Shown here: positions 51,048-61,279 of the stretch, in pieces
How positions within the stretch are numbered: the first letter of the stretch is position 1
How the letters are laid out: each line of letters opens with the position of its first letter
Notes under the pieces: model-generated
What the model was told of the DNA's origin: nothing
The model's input: only the letters and a program-made list of their open reading frames with translations
The model's database searches: none
Made by a program: the position numbers and the translations under genes
Assembly (NCBI GenBank): GCA_964571855.1
Contig: CAZNDO010000008.1
Coordinates: forward strand, 1-64,000
Source of the DNA: CAYYFX01 sp964571855
GTDB taxonomy: Bacteria > ARS69
Reading direction: 5' to 3'
Length of the DNA: 64,000 bases

Positions 51048-52270
51048 TCGGACGCGTGCTCCTGGTGGGCGACGAGCTCCTGGGCGGCGCCGCGTCGGAC
51101 CGGAACACGGCCGTGATCGCGGCGGCGCTCGGCGCGCGCGGCGTGGCGCTGGCCGGCGCGGAGACGGTCGGCGACGAGCGGCCCGCGATCCGCGACGCCA
51201 TCCGCCGGCTCGCGCCCGCGTGCGACGTGCTCGTCCTCACCGGCGGTCTCGGCCCCACGGACGACGACCTGACCCGCGAGGCGCTCGCCGACGCGCTGGA
51301 CGTGCCGCTCGTGGAGGACGGCACCGCCCGCGGCTGGATCGAGGCGCGGTATGCGGAGCGGCAGCTCGCGCCGGGGCCCTCGGCGCGGCGGCAGGCGCGT
51401 CTCCCCGACGGCGCGACCCCCGTGGCGAATCCCCTGGGCACGGCGCCGGGCATCCGCGCGCGCCTGGGCGACTGCCGGATCTACGCGTTGCCCGGCGTGC
51501 CGGCCGAAGTGGCCGGGATGATCGGCGCCGTGGCCTCGGAGCTCGGCGTCCTGCCGGACGGCCACGGCTGGGAGCGGATCGTGGCCACGCTGGGCGTGGG
51601 CGAGGTCCGCGTGGCGGAACGTCTGGACGCGGCGGGCTTCGCCGCGCCCGACGGGCTGCGGCTGGCGTTCCTGCCCGGGCCGGGTGGCGTGCGGCTGCGG
51701 CTGGCGGCGCCCGGCGGCGCGCCGGACGCGATCCTGGACGCGGCGGACGCGGAGATCCGCCGCATCCTGGGGGATTGGGCGCTGCCCGGGCCGACCCTCG
51801 CGGAGTCGCTCGTGCGGCGGTTCGCGGCGTCGGGGACGACGCTGACCAGCGCCGAGTCCTGCACCGGCGGGCTGATCGGGGCCAGAATCACGGATGTTCC
51901 GGGTTCGTCTTCGGTGTACCTTGGCGGTCTCGTGGCCTATGCGAACCCCGTGAAGGTCCGCGCCCTCGGCGTGGACGAGGGGGTCCTGGAGCGCCACGGG
52001 GCGGTCTCGGAGCCTGTGGTCCGGGCGATGGCGGAGGGCGCGCGGGCGCGCTTCGCGGCGACCGTGGCCGTCGCGGTGACCGGCGTGGCCGGCCCGGGCG
52101 GCGGGACCGCGGAGAAGCCGGTCGGCACCGTGTGGATCGCGGCGGCGGACGCCCGCGGGACCGAGGCGGCCGTGTTCCGGTTCCCCGGCAGCCGCGAGAT
52201 GGTGCGCGAGCGGACCGTTCAAAAGGCGCTCGAGATGGCCTATCGTCGCGGGACGGGGACGGCGACTTGA
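51044..52270 (+). CDS. cinA: CinA family nicotinamide-nucleotide amidohydrolase
   Basis: 408 residues. The N-terminal MoaB-like domain (VGDELLGG, LTGGLGPTDDDLTREA) is followed by a C-terminal PncC amidase domain with TLTSAESCTGGLIGARIT and VTGVAGPGGGT. It recycles NMN and, in some bacteria, is co-transcribed with recA. Here thpR and recA follow with overlaps. The GTG overlaps the pgpA stop. Confidence 0.95.
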   Translation: MIGRVLLVGDELLGGAASDRNTAVIAAALGARGVALAGAETVGDERPAIRDAIRRLAPACDVLVLTGGLGPTDDDLTREALADALDVPLVEDGTARGWIEARYAERQLAPGPSARRQARLPDGATPVANPLGTAPGIRARLGDCRIYALPGVPAEVAGMIGAVASELGVLPDGHGWERIVATLGVGEVRVAERLDAAGFAAPDGLRLAFLPGPGGVRLRLAAPGGAPDAILDAADAEIRRILGDWALPGPTLAESLVRRFAASGTTLTSAESCTGGLIGARITDVPGSSSVYLGGLVAYANPVKVRALGVDEGVLERHGAVSEPVVRAMAEGARARFAATVAVAVTGVAGPGGGTAEKPVGTVWIAAADARGTEAAVFRFPGSREMVRERTVQKALEMAYRRGTGTAT

Positions 52271-52871
52271 CGAAGCGGCTCTTCGCGGCGGTGTGGCTGC
52301 CGGAGGAGCTGCGCGAGGCGGTCGCGCCGGTGCTCGCGCGGTTCGCGGCGGCGGCGCCGGACGTTCGCTGGGTCGCCCCGGAGTCGCTGCACGTGACGCT
52401 GGCGTTCCTGGGAGACGTGGACGCGGAGCGCGTTCCCCGTCTCGAGGCGTGCATCCGGCAGGCGCTGCCGGGGGCGGCGCCGTTCGACGTGCGGCTCGCG
52501 GGAGCCGGCACGTTCCCTTCGCGGGGCATCCCGCGGGTCGTGTGGTTGGGACTGGAGGTGGGCACCAAGGAGATCGCGGCGCTCGCGTCGCGCCTGGAGC
52601 GGAAGCTGGTCGGCGAGGGGTTCCTCGCCCCGTCGGACCGTCCGTTCCGCGCGCACGTGACGCTCGGCCGCCCCAGGGGAACCCGGGGACTCGGGCGGCT
52701 GCAGGACCTCCTCGGCGCGGTCGGTCCCTGCGGGGGGACGGGTCGCGTGCGGGAGGTCACGTTGGCCGAGAGCCGGCTGACGCCCCGGGGTTCGCGGTAC
52801 GAGGCACTCGCCCGCTTCCCGCTCGCGGTGGGCGCGGGGGACGTGTCCACACCTCGTGAAGGAGATCGTGC

Positions 52872-52875
<4 letters not shown>
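52267..52875 (+). CDS. thpR: RNA 2',3'-cyclic phosphodiesterase ThpR (2H superfamily)
   Basis: 202 residues. It has two H-x-T-x motifs, HVTL (SLHVTLAFLG and RAHVTLGRP), the catalytic signature of the 2H phosphoesterases, and begins L-F-A-A-V-W-L-P. It cleaves or forms 2'-5' RNA links in vitro; the natural role is unclear. The TTG start overlaps the cinA stop. It ends overlapping the recA ATG. Confidence 0.93.
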
Positions 52876-53985
<1,110 letters not shown>

Positions 53986-54011
<26 letters not shown>

Positions 54012-54573
54012 CGCGGGAACGCCGGACGCTTCGGGAGGGGCGGCGCCCGCCCCTCCCTCGCCGGTCGAGGCCGCCATCCGCTGGATGGGGTCGAGGCTGC
54101 GGTTCGAGGGGGACGTCCGCGCGTTCCTGCGGAAGTCCGGATACGCACCCGGACAGGTGAGCGAGGCGCTGGAGCGGCTGAAGGAGTTGCGGCTCGTGTC
54201 CGACGAGGAGACGTGCCGCGCGTTCGTGCGGGACCGGATGCGCTTCGCGCCGAAGGGGCGATCGCTCCTCGTGGCGGAGCTCAAGCGCAAGGGCGCCCCG
54301 GAGGCGGTGGCGGCGGCGGCGGTGGAGGAAGTGCTCGGGGCGGATTCCGAGATCGACGCCGCCACGGATTTCCTGCGACGATCCGCGCGAAAGTGGGCCC
54401 GGCTCCCGGAAGCCGAGGCGCGCCGCCGGATGTACGGCGCGCTGGCCCGGCGCGGGTTCGCGCGCGAGGTGGCCCGGGCCGCGCTCGTGCGCGCCGCCGG
54501 GGAGCGCCCGGAAGAGGACGAAGACCCGTTCCACGAGGAGGACGGCGGGGCGGGAGCCCCCAACGAGCCATGA
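53986..54573 (+). CDS. recX: regulatory protein RecX
   Basis: 195 residues. After about 25 linker-like residues, three-helix RecX repeats are seen (ALERLKELRLVSDEETCRAF, KGRSLLVAELKRKG, ATDFLRRSARKW and YGALARRGFAREVARAAL). RecX caps RecA filaments. The TTG at 53986 inside the recA tail is the best start, since GGGGAGAAG stands before it; no later ATG or GTG precedes the conserved part. The stop overlaps the alaS ATG. Confidence 0.88.
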
Positions 54574-57251
54574 AGACTGCCGAGATCCGGTCCGCGTTCC
54601 TGGACTACTTCGCGGGGAAGGGCCACACGGTCGTGCCGTCGGTGCCGCTGGTGCCGCGGGACGATCCCACGCTGCTGTTCGTGAACGCGGGCATGGTCCC
54701 GTTCAAGGACATGTTCACGGGGGCCGCGCGCCGGGAGTACCCGCGCGCCACCAGCTCGCAGCGCTGCCTGCGCGTCTCCGGCAAGCACAACGATCTCGAG
54801 GAGGTGGGGCGCACCCCGCGGCACCACACGTTCTTCGAGATGCTCGGCAACTTCTCGTTCGGGGACTACTTCAAGGAGGACGCCATCGCGTTCGCCTGGG
54901 AATTCCTCACCGGCGTGCTGAAGCTGGACGCGTCGCGGCTGGCGTTCACCGTGTTCGGCGGCGCGGAGGGGATCCCGGCGGACGACGAGGCCGCGGCCAT
55001 CTGGCGCCGCGTGGCCGGCGTGGGGGAGGACCGCATCCTCCGCTTCGGCATGAAGGACAACTTCTGGTCCATGGGCGATACGGGCCCGTGCGGCCCGTGC
55101 TCGGAGATCCACTACGACCTGGGCCCGTCCCTTGCCGGCGAGGTGAACAAGGGCGATCGCTGGATGGAGATCTGGAACCTGGTCTTCATGCAGTACGAGC
55201 GCGAAGCGGACGGCACGCGCCGGCCGCTCCCCGCGCCCAGCATCGACACGGGCATGGGTCTGGAGCGGATCAGCTCCGTGGCGCAGGGGAAGCTCACGAA
55301 CTACGACACGGACCTGTTCCTGGGGCTGCTCGCACGCGTGGGGGAACTGGCCGGGCGGCCCTACGCCGGCGGCGCGGGGGACGACGCGGTGTCCATGCGC
55401 GTGATCGCGGACCACGCGCGCACCACCGCGTTCCTGCTGGCGGACGGCGTGCACCCGGACCGCACCGGCCGCGGGTACGTGCTGCGCAAGATCATGCGGC
55501 GCGCGGTCAGCCACGGCGTGCTGCTCGGCATGCACGACGAGTTCCTGCCGGACGCGTGCGAGGCCGTGGCCGAGGCCATGGGGGACGCCTACCCGCTGGT
55601 GCGCGAGCGGCTCGGCGAGATCCGGCGCGGCGCCGCGGCGGAGGAGAGGTCCTTCCGGCGCACGGTGGAGGAGGGGATGCGCCGCATCGACGACCTGCTG
55701 GCGCAGCTCGAGGACGACTCGGTGTGGCGCACCGACGACGAGGGGCGGCGCGTGCTCGCCGGGGACGTGGCGTTCCGGCTGTACGACACCTACGGCTGTC
55801 CCCTGGAGCTCACCGCATCGGTGGGCGTGCGGCGCGGATTCTCGGTGGATGAGGCCGGGTTCGCCGCGGCGCTCGAGGTGCAGAAGGAGCGCAGCCGCGC
55901 CAGCTGGAAGGGCGGCACCGCGAAGGGCGCCCTGGACACGCTCGCGCGGGACGCCGGCGTGGCGGAGGGCACGCGATTCTCCGGGTACGAGGCGCTCGAG
56001 GGGGAGTCCCCCATCGTGCACCTGGCGCTCGTGGCGGACGGGGACCTCGCGCGCGCGGACCGGGCGGGCGAGGGCGCGTCCGTGGCGCTCATCACGAACG
56101 CCACGCCGTTCTACGCGGAAGGCGGCGGCCAGGTGGGCGACGCGGGGGAGATCGTGACCCCGGGCGGGCGCATCCGCGTGGAGGACACGCGCAAGACCGG
56201 CACGGACGTCTTCGTGCACTTCGGCACCGTGGAGGAGGGCGAGGTGGCGGTGGGCGAGCGCGCGGCGCAGCGCGTGGATGCCGCCCGGCGGGAGCTGGTC
56301 TGCGGGCACCACTCCGCCACGCACCTCGTGCACCACGCGCTGCGCGAGATCCTGGGGCCGCACGTGCAGCAGAAGGGGTCGTTCGTGGGACCGGACCGGT
56401 TGCGCTTCGACTTCAGCCACCCGGAGCCCGTGCGCCCGGCGCAGCTCGCGGCCATCGAGGCGCGCGTGAACGAGCTCGTGCGCGCGGACCACGACGTGTC
56501 GTGGGAGGTGCTGCCGTACAAGGACGCGCTGGCGGCCGGCGCGCTGGCGTTCTTCGGCGACAAGTACGGGGACCGCGTGCGCATGGTGACGATGGGGCCG
56601 TCGCGCGAGCTGTGCGGCGGCACGCACGCGCGCGCCACGGGAAGGCTCGGGCTGTTCGCGTTCGCGTCCGAGGGCTCGGTGGCGGCCGGCGTGCGCCGCA
56701 TCGAGGCGTTCGCGGGCGCGCCGGCGGTGGACCTGGTCCACGCGCTGCGCGGCCAGCTGGCCGCGGTGGCGGACGCGCTGAAGACCGCGCCGGAGTCCGC
56801 GGCGGCGCGCGTGGAGGAGCTGCTGGACGAGGCGAAGCGCCTGCGCCGCAAGGTGGAGGAGCTGACGCGCGCGGCGGCGGGGAACGCGGCGGGCGACCTG
56901 GCCTCACGCGCGATGGATGTTGCCGGCCACCGCCTCGTGGTCGCCCGCGCCCCGGTCGATTCGCGCGACGCGCTGCGCGACCTCGGCGATTCGCTCCGCG
57001 CCACGCCGAGGACGGTGGTGGTCCTCGGCACGGAGCTCGAAGGCAAGGTGGCCCTGGTCGCCGCGGCCTCGGACGACGTAGTGAAAGGCGGCCGCGTGGC
57101 CGCCGGCGACCTCGTGGGTCGAGTGGCGAAGCTGGTCGGCGGCGGCGGCGGCGGAAAGCCCCACCTCGCCACCGCCGGCGCCAAGGACGTGGCGAAGCTG
57201 GACGAGGCCCTGGCCGCCGTCCCCGCCATCGTCGCGGAGATGCTGCAGTGA
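54570..57251 (+). CDS. alaS: alanyl-tRNA synthetase
   Basis: 893-residue class II synthetase. The catalytic domain begins KTAEIRSAFLDYFAGKGH with motif 2 region RATSSQRCLR and motif 3 GMGLERI. The editing domain has HHSATHLVHHAL and CGGTHARATG (zinc-binding His/Cys set), and the C-terminal DHHA1-type domain ends about residue 893. The ATG overlaps the recX stop. The recA-recX-alaS order is conserved. It is the last gene before the 353-bp palindromic gap. Confidence 0.98.
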   Translation: MKTAEIRSAFLDYFAGKGHTVVPSVPLVPRDDPTLLFVNAGMVPFKDMFTGAARREYPRATSSQRCLRVSGKHNDLEEVGRTPRHHTFFEMLGNFSFGDYFKEDAIAFAWEFLTGVLKLDASRLAFTVFGGAEGIPADDEAAAIWRRVAGVGEDRILRFGMKDNFWSMGDTGPCGPCSEIHYDLGPSLAGEVNKGDRWMEIWNLVFMQYEREADGTRRPLPAPSIDTGMGLERISSVAQGKLTNYDTDLFLGLLARVGELAGRPYAGGAGDDAVSMRVIADHARTTAFLLADGVHPDRTGRGYVLRKIMRRAVSHGVLLGMHDEFLPDACEAVAEAMGDAYPLVRERLGEIRRGAAAEERSFRRTVEEGMRRIDDLLAQLEDDSVWRTDDEGRRVLAGDVAFRLYDTYGCPLELTASVGVRRGFSVDEAGFAAALEVQKERSRASWKGGTAKGALDTLARDAGVAEGTRFSGYEALEGESPIVHLALVADGDLARADRAGEGASVALITNATPFYAEGGGQVGDAGEIVTPGGRIRVEDTRKTGTDVFVHFGTVEEGEVAVGERAAQRVDAARRELVCGHHSATHLVHHALREILGPHVQQKGSFVGPDRLRFDFSHPEPVRPAQLAAIEARVNELVRADHDVSWEVLPYKDALAAGALAFFGDKYGDRVRMVTMGPSRELCGGTHARATGRLGLFAFASEGSVAAGVRRIEAFAGAPAVDLVHALRGQLAAVADALKTAPESAAARVEELLDEAKRLRRKVEELTRAAAGNAAGDLASRAMDVAGHRLVVARAPVDSRDALRDLGDSLRATPRTVVVLGTELEGKVALVAAASDDVVKGGRVAAGDLVGRVAKLVGGGGGGKPHLATAGAKDVAKLDEALAAVPAIVAEMLQ

Positions 57252-57289
57252 CGGCTCGCTCCGGTTCCGGCAGCCGGGCGCACGCCCGC

Positions 57290-57530
57290 GGCGCGATCCG
57301 GCGAGGCGGTCCGGGCCGGCGGCCCGCCGGGGACGTCTGCGGCCGGGGCCGGGCCTCCCTGCGGCGGCGTCGCGCAGGCGCCGGGAGGCATGGATGCCGG
57401 AGGCGCCGGAGCGCCGAGCCTTCCCGGCGACAGGACGTCGCCGGGAAGGCGTCCGCGGCAGGGAGGCCCGGCCCCGGCCGCGCGCGTCCCCGGCGGGCCG
57501 CCGGCCCGGACCGACTCGCCGGATCGCGCC
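57290..57530. repeat. 241-bp intergenic palindromic element after alaS
   Basis: The gap 57252-57604 holds no gene. Positions 57290-57369 pair with 57451-57530, giving arms of about 80 bp with long perfect runs (57311-57335 and 57341-57360 among them) and only a few mismatches. Inside is a second perfect hairpin, CCTTCCCGGCGAC (57419-57431) with GTCGCCGGGAAGG (57437-57449), plus a GGCAT/ATGCC hairpin near 57388. The remaining flanks, 57252-57289 and 57531-57604, carry a direct repeat GTCGCACGGAT near 57537 and 57580. Identity unknown. Confidence 0.9.
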
Positions 57531-57604
57531 GCCCAGTCGCACGGATCGCGCGGAAGCGCCCCGCGAACCACCCGCGCGCGTCGCACGGATAGAAGGGACG
57601 AGTC

Positions 57605-58396
57605 GTGGTCGACCTGCACTGTCACATCCTGCCCGGCGTCGACGACGGCGCGATCGATCTGCACGATTCGCTGCAGATGGCGCGCGCGGCGGTCGAGCAG
57701 GGATGCCGCGCCGTCGTCGCGTCGTCGCATCTCGGCGAGTCGCTGTTCGACACCACGGCCGACCTGTTACGCACGGAGCACCGGAAGCTCGTGGCGGCGA
57801 TCGAGCGCGAGGGCATCCCGCTGCGCGTGATCCCCGGCGCGGAGAACTTCCTCCCGGACGGCGACGGCAAGGCCTTCGTGGAGGGCGCCGTGCCGATCGG
57901 CGAGAAGGGGCACTGGGTGCTGTTCGACTTCTCGATGCGCCGCCCGCCGGCGTGCGTGGGCGCGGCCATCGAGGGTCTGAAGGCGCGGGGGCTCGGCGCG
58001 ATCATCGCGCACCCGGAGCGCAACGTGGCGCTGATGGACGATCCCGCGCCGCTCGCGGACTGGGTGGCGCAGGGTGCGCTGCTGCAGGTGAACGCCGCCA
58101 GCCTCGTGGGACTCCTGGGCAAGGACGCGCAGGCTACCGCCGTGTGGCTGCTGGAGAACGGCGCGGCGCACCTGCTCGCCTCCGACGCGCACGACCTCGT
58201 GCGGCGCCCCTTCTGCCTGGCCGCGGGGCGCAAGGCGGCGGCGGGCATCGTAGGCGAGGCGGAGGCGGAGGTCCTGTGCGGGACCCGGCCGTGGCAGGTG
58301 GCCGGGGGCGAACGGTTCACGGTGGAGCCGCTCGACCTCCCGTCCCGATCCAAGGGCGGCCGGCTGCTGCGGAAGCTGCGGCGGCTGGGGAGTTGA
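57605..58396 (+). CDS. PHP-domain hydrolase, CpsB/CapC/YwqE-type tyrosine phosphatase
   Basis: 263 residues. Metal-binding PHP motifs are DLHCHILPGVDDGA (start), S-S-H-L-G-E, E-N-F, I-A-H-P-E-R-N and L-A-S-D-A-H-D. In firmicutes and other bacteria this family dephosphorylates polysaccharide co-polymerase tyrosine kinases, and here it heads a polysaccharide locus. No such kinase is visible before the window ends. The GTG has GAAGGGACGAG upstream. Confidence 0.87.
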   Translation: MVDLHCHILPGVDDGAIDLHDSLQMARAAVEQGCRAVVASSHLGESLFDTTADLLRTEHRKLVAAIEREGIPLRVIPGAENFLPDGDGKAFVEGAVPIGEKGHWVLFDFSMRRPPACVGAAIEGLKARGLGAIIAHPERNVALMDDPAPLADWVAQGALLQVNAASLVGLLGKDAQATAVWLLENGAAHLLASDAHDLVRRPFCLAAGRKAAAGIVGEAEAEVLCGTRPWQVAGGERFTVEPLDLPSRSKGGRLLRKLRRLGS

Positions 58397-58433
58397 CGCG
58401 ACGCGGGCGCGTCCCGCGAAGGAGGACCGCGGC

Positions 58434-59501
58434 GTGAAGGCGCTGATCCTGTCGGGCGGGAAGGGGACGCGGCTGCGTCCCATCACGCACACGAGCGCGA
58501 AGCAGCTCGTCCCCGTGGCGAACAAGCCCATCCTGTTCTTCGCGATCGAGGCCATCCGGGCCGCGGGCATCACGGAGATCGGGATCGTGGTGGGCGACAC
58601 CGAGGCGGAGATCCGCGCGGCGGTGGGCGACGGCGCCGCGTTCGGCGTGCGCACCACGTACATCCGGCAGACCGCGCCGCTGGGCCTGGCCCACGCGGTG
58701 AAGGAGTCCCGGGAGTTCCTCGCCGGGGACAGCTTCGTCATGTACCTCGGCGACAACTTCATCAAGGACGGCATCACGCCCCTGGTGCAGGAGTTCCAGC
58801 GGGACCGGCCGAACTCCCAGATCCTCCTGGCGCGCGTGCCGAATCCCGGCTCGTTCGGCGTCGCGGAGATCGAGGGCGGCAAGGTCGTGCGCCTGGAGGA
58901 GAAGCCGAAGCGGCCGAAGTCCGACTATGCGCTCGTGGGCGTGTACATGTTCGACGCCACGGTGTTCGAGGCGGTGGACGCCATCCGTCCGTCGGCGCGC
59001 GGGGAGCTGGAGATCACCGACGCCATCCAGTACCTCATCGAGCACGGGCGCACGGTGCGCAGCCACGTGATCAAGGGGTGGTGGAAGGACACCGGGAAGC
59101 TGGAGGACCTGCTGGAGGCGAACCGCATGGCGCTCACCGCGATCGAGCGCGACATCCGCGGCACGGTGGACGCGCGGACGCGCGTGATCGGCGAGGTCTC
59201 CGTGGGCGAGGGCGCCGTCGTGGAATCCTCCGAGCTGCGCGGGCCGCTCGTGATCGGGCCGCGCACGGTGGTGCGGGACTCCTACGTGGGCCCGTTCACG
59301 TCCATCTCGTCGGGCTGCACGATCGTGGGGTCCGAGGTGGAGTTCTCCATCATCCTGGAGGACAGCCGCATCGAGAACCTCACGACGCGCATGGAGGGGA
59401 GCCTGGTGGGACGCAACGCCCGCATCACGCAGGCGCCGGCGAAGCCGCGCGCGTTCCGCTTCATGGTGGGGGACAACTCCGAGATCCAGGTCCCGGAATG
59501 A
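58434..59501 (+). CDS. rmlA: glucose-1-phosphate thymidylyltransferase, long form
   Basis: 355 residues. It makes dTDP-glucose, the first step to dTDP-rhamnose. The nucleotide signature is L-S-G-G-K-G-T-R-L-R-P-I-T, followed by KQLVPVANKP, YLGDNF and K-x-W-W-x-D-T-G-x. Hexapeptide-like strands at the C terminus (GPLVIGPRTVVRDSYVGPF) make it the long type, about 355 rather than 290 residues. AAGGAGG precedes the GTG start. rmlD follows with ATGA overlap; rmlB and rmlC are not in the window. Confidence 0.93.
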   Translation: MKALILSGGKGTRLRPITHTSAKQLVPVANKPILFFAIEAIRAAGITEIGIVVGDTEAEIRAAVGDGAAFGVRTTYIRQTAPLGLAHAVKESREFLAGDSFVMYLGDNFIKDGITPLVQEFQRDRPNSQILLARVPNPGSFGVAEIEGGKVVRLEEKPKRPKSDYALVGVYMFDATVFEAVDAIRPSARGELEITDAIQYLIEHGRTVRSHVIKGWWKDTGKLEDLLEANRMALTAIERDIRGTVDARTRVIGEVSVGEGAVVESSELRGPLVIGPRTVVRDSYVGPFTSISSGCTIVGSEVEFSIILEDSRIENLTTRMEGSLVGRNARITQAPAKPRAFRFMVGDNSEIQVPE

Positions 59502-60370
59502 GGCGCGCGCCCGCGCCCGGCGCGGCCACGGTGGCGCTCACCGGCGCGGGAGGGATGCTCGGGACGGAGATCGTGCGCGCGGCGGCCGCGTGCGGCGTGC
59601 CGCTGGCGGCCTGGGATCGCGCCGCCTGCGACGTGACGGATGCCGCGTGCGTCGCGCGCGCGGTGGACTCCGCGGGGCCCCGCGTGGTGATCCACGCCGG
59701 CGCCTGGACCGACGTGGACGGCTGCGAGGCCGACCCCGATCGCGCGCTCCTCGTGAACGCGAAGGGAACGGCGAACGTGGCCGCCGCCTGCCGCGCCGCC
59801 GGCGCCCGCCTGGTCACGGTGTCCACGGACTACGTGTTCGACGGCGCGAGCGACGGCGGCTACGCCGAGGATGATCCCCCGAGCCCGATCTCCGTGTACG
59901 GGTGGTCGAAGCTGATGGCGGAGGAGGCCACCCGCGCGCTGGGCGACACCGGCTGCGTGGTCCGGACCGCCTGGGTATACGCCGACCACGGCCGCAACTT
60001 CCTGCTCACCGTGCTCCGGCTCGCCGCGGAGCGCGACGCGCTGGACGTGGTGGACGACCAGCGCGGCTGCCCGACGTTCGCCGCGGATCTCGCCCGTGCG
60101 CTGCTCGACGTCGCGCTGCGTCCCCGGGCGTCGGGCGTGCTGCATGCCGTGAACGCCGGCGCCGTCACCTGGCACGCGTTCGCGCGCCGGATCCTGGAGC
60201 GGATGGGGCGCCCGGTTGCCGTGCGCGCCGTGGGGACGGACCGGTTCCCGCGACCGGCGCGCCGCCCGCGCTGCTCGGTCCTCCACGACGGCCGGCTCGC
60301 CGCGCTCGGCGTCGCTCCGCTGCCGTCGTGGCAGGACGGACTCTCGCGCTGTCTCGCGCGGCTCGGATGA
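59498..60370 (+). CDS. rmlD: dTDP-4-dehydrorhamnose reductase
   Basis: 290-residue short-chain dehydrogenase. The NADP motif is LTGAGGMLGTE, with V-S-T-D-Y-V-F-D-G and the catalytic Y-G-W-S-K (Tyr-x3-Lys), and the P-I-S-V-Y-G block. It reduces dTDP-4-keto-rhamnose. Residues 1-8 (MRRAPAPG) are an extra start. The ATG overlaps rmlA. A promoter for the transporter follows at 60392. Confidence 0.93.
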   Translation: MRRAPAPGAATVALTGAGGMLGTEIVRAAAACGVPLAAWDRAACDVTDAACVARAVDSAGPRVVIHAGAWTDVDGCEADPDRALLVNAKGTANVAAACRAAGARLVTVSTDYVFDGASDGGYAEDDPPSPISVYGWSKLMAEEATRALGDTGCVVRTAWVYADHGRNFLLTVLRLAAERDALDVVDDQRGCPTFAADLARALLDVALRPRASGVLHAVNAGAVTWHAFARRILERMGRPVAVRAVGTDRFPRPARRPRCSVLHDGRLAALGVAPLPSWQDGLSRCLARLG

Positions 60371-60391
60371 ACGCGTCCCGAAGCCGTCTCC

Positions 60392-60420
60392 TTGACAGCC
60401 CGCGGGAGCGACCGTAGGCT
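60392..60420 (+). promoter_or_regulatory. promoter of the polysaccharide ABC exporter
   Basis: TTGACA (60392-60397), 17-bp spacer, TAGGCT (60415-60420). Predicted transcript start about 60427, only 5 nt before the ATG at 60432. Confidence 0.7.
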
Positions 60421-60431
60421 GCCCCGGTCCG

Positions 60432-61271
60432 ATGCAACCGAAGCCGCCGCAAGACCTTCCGCTCGCCGCTCCCCGGGTCGAATTGTCCATGGGAATCACC
60501 CAGACCATCCGCGACTGCTGGGCCTACCGGGCGCTGGTCTCCAACCTGACCGGCCGGCAGGTCACCGCGCGCTATCGCGGTTCCGTGCTGGGTTTCCTGT
60601 GGACCCTCCTGAACCCGCTGCTGTTGATGGCCGTGTACAGCCTGGTGTTCACGGTGTACACGCGCATCGACATGGACCACTACAGCGCCTTCGTGTTCAC
60701 GGGACTCCTGCCCTGGCTGTGGTTCGTCTCCACGCTCGGCGACGGCGCGCTGGCCATCGTGGGGAACGGCAGCCTGATCACCAAGGCGATGTTCCCGCCC
60801 GAGGTCCTGCCGCTGGTCTCGGTGCTCGCGAACTTCATCAACTTCGTGTTCGCGCTCCCGGTCCTCTTCCTCGTGCTCGCGATCGCGGGGATCCCGCCCG
60901 GCGTCTCGATCGTGGCGCTGCCCCTGCTGCTTGCCGTGCAGCTCCTGATCGTGCTGGGGCTCGTGTTCCTGCTGTCCGCGCTCAACGCGCAGTACCGGGA
61001 CGTGCAGCACCTGCTCGCGAACGTGCTGACCTTCTGGTTCTTCCTCTGCCCGGTGATCTACCCGGTGTCGAACGTCCCGGAGCGCTTCCGCGCCCTGCAC
61101 TCGCTGAACTTCATGGGCGAGCTGGTGGTGGCGTACCAGGACGTGTTGTACCACCGGCGGTTCCCGGACTGGACCTCGGTGACGATCGTGGCGGTCGTGG
61201 GCGCGGCGCTCCTGCTCGTCGGGGAGTGGCGCTTCCGGCGCGTGCGCGACTCCTTCGCCGAGTGGGTCTGA
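60432..61271 (+). CDS. wzm: ABC-2 type polysaccharide exporter, permease subunit
   Basis: 279 residues. Six hydrophobic helices with the ABC-2 permease signature: R-D-C-W-A-Y-R-A-L, RYRGSVLGFLWTLLNPLLLM, L-I-T-K-A-M-F-P-P-E-V-L-P and AQYRDVQHLLANVL. It forms the membrane channel for O-antigen or teichoic-acid-like glycans with the ATPase that follows. ATG 60432 would give an almost leaderless mRNA; ATG 60489 (starting MGITQTIRDC) is an alternative. Its stop is 8 bp before the ATPase start. Confidence 0.92.
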   Translation: MQPKPPQDLPLAAPRVELSMGITQTIRDCWAYRALVSNLTGRQVTARYRGSVLGFLWTLLNPLLLMAVYSLVFTVYTRIDMDHYSAFVFTGLLPWLWFVSTLGDGALAIVGNGSLITKAMFPPEVLPLVSVLANFINFVFALPVLFLVLAIAGIPPGVSIVALPLLLAVQLLIVLGLVFLLSALNAQYRDVQHLLANVLTFWFFLCPVIYPVSNVPERFRALHSLNFMGELVVAYQDVLYHRRFPDWTSVTIVAVVGAALLLVGEWRFRRVRDSFAEWV

Positions 61272-61279
61272 GGGTCCCC

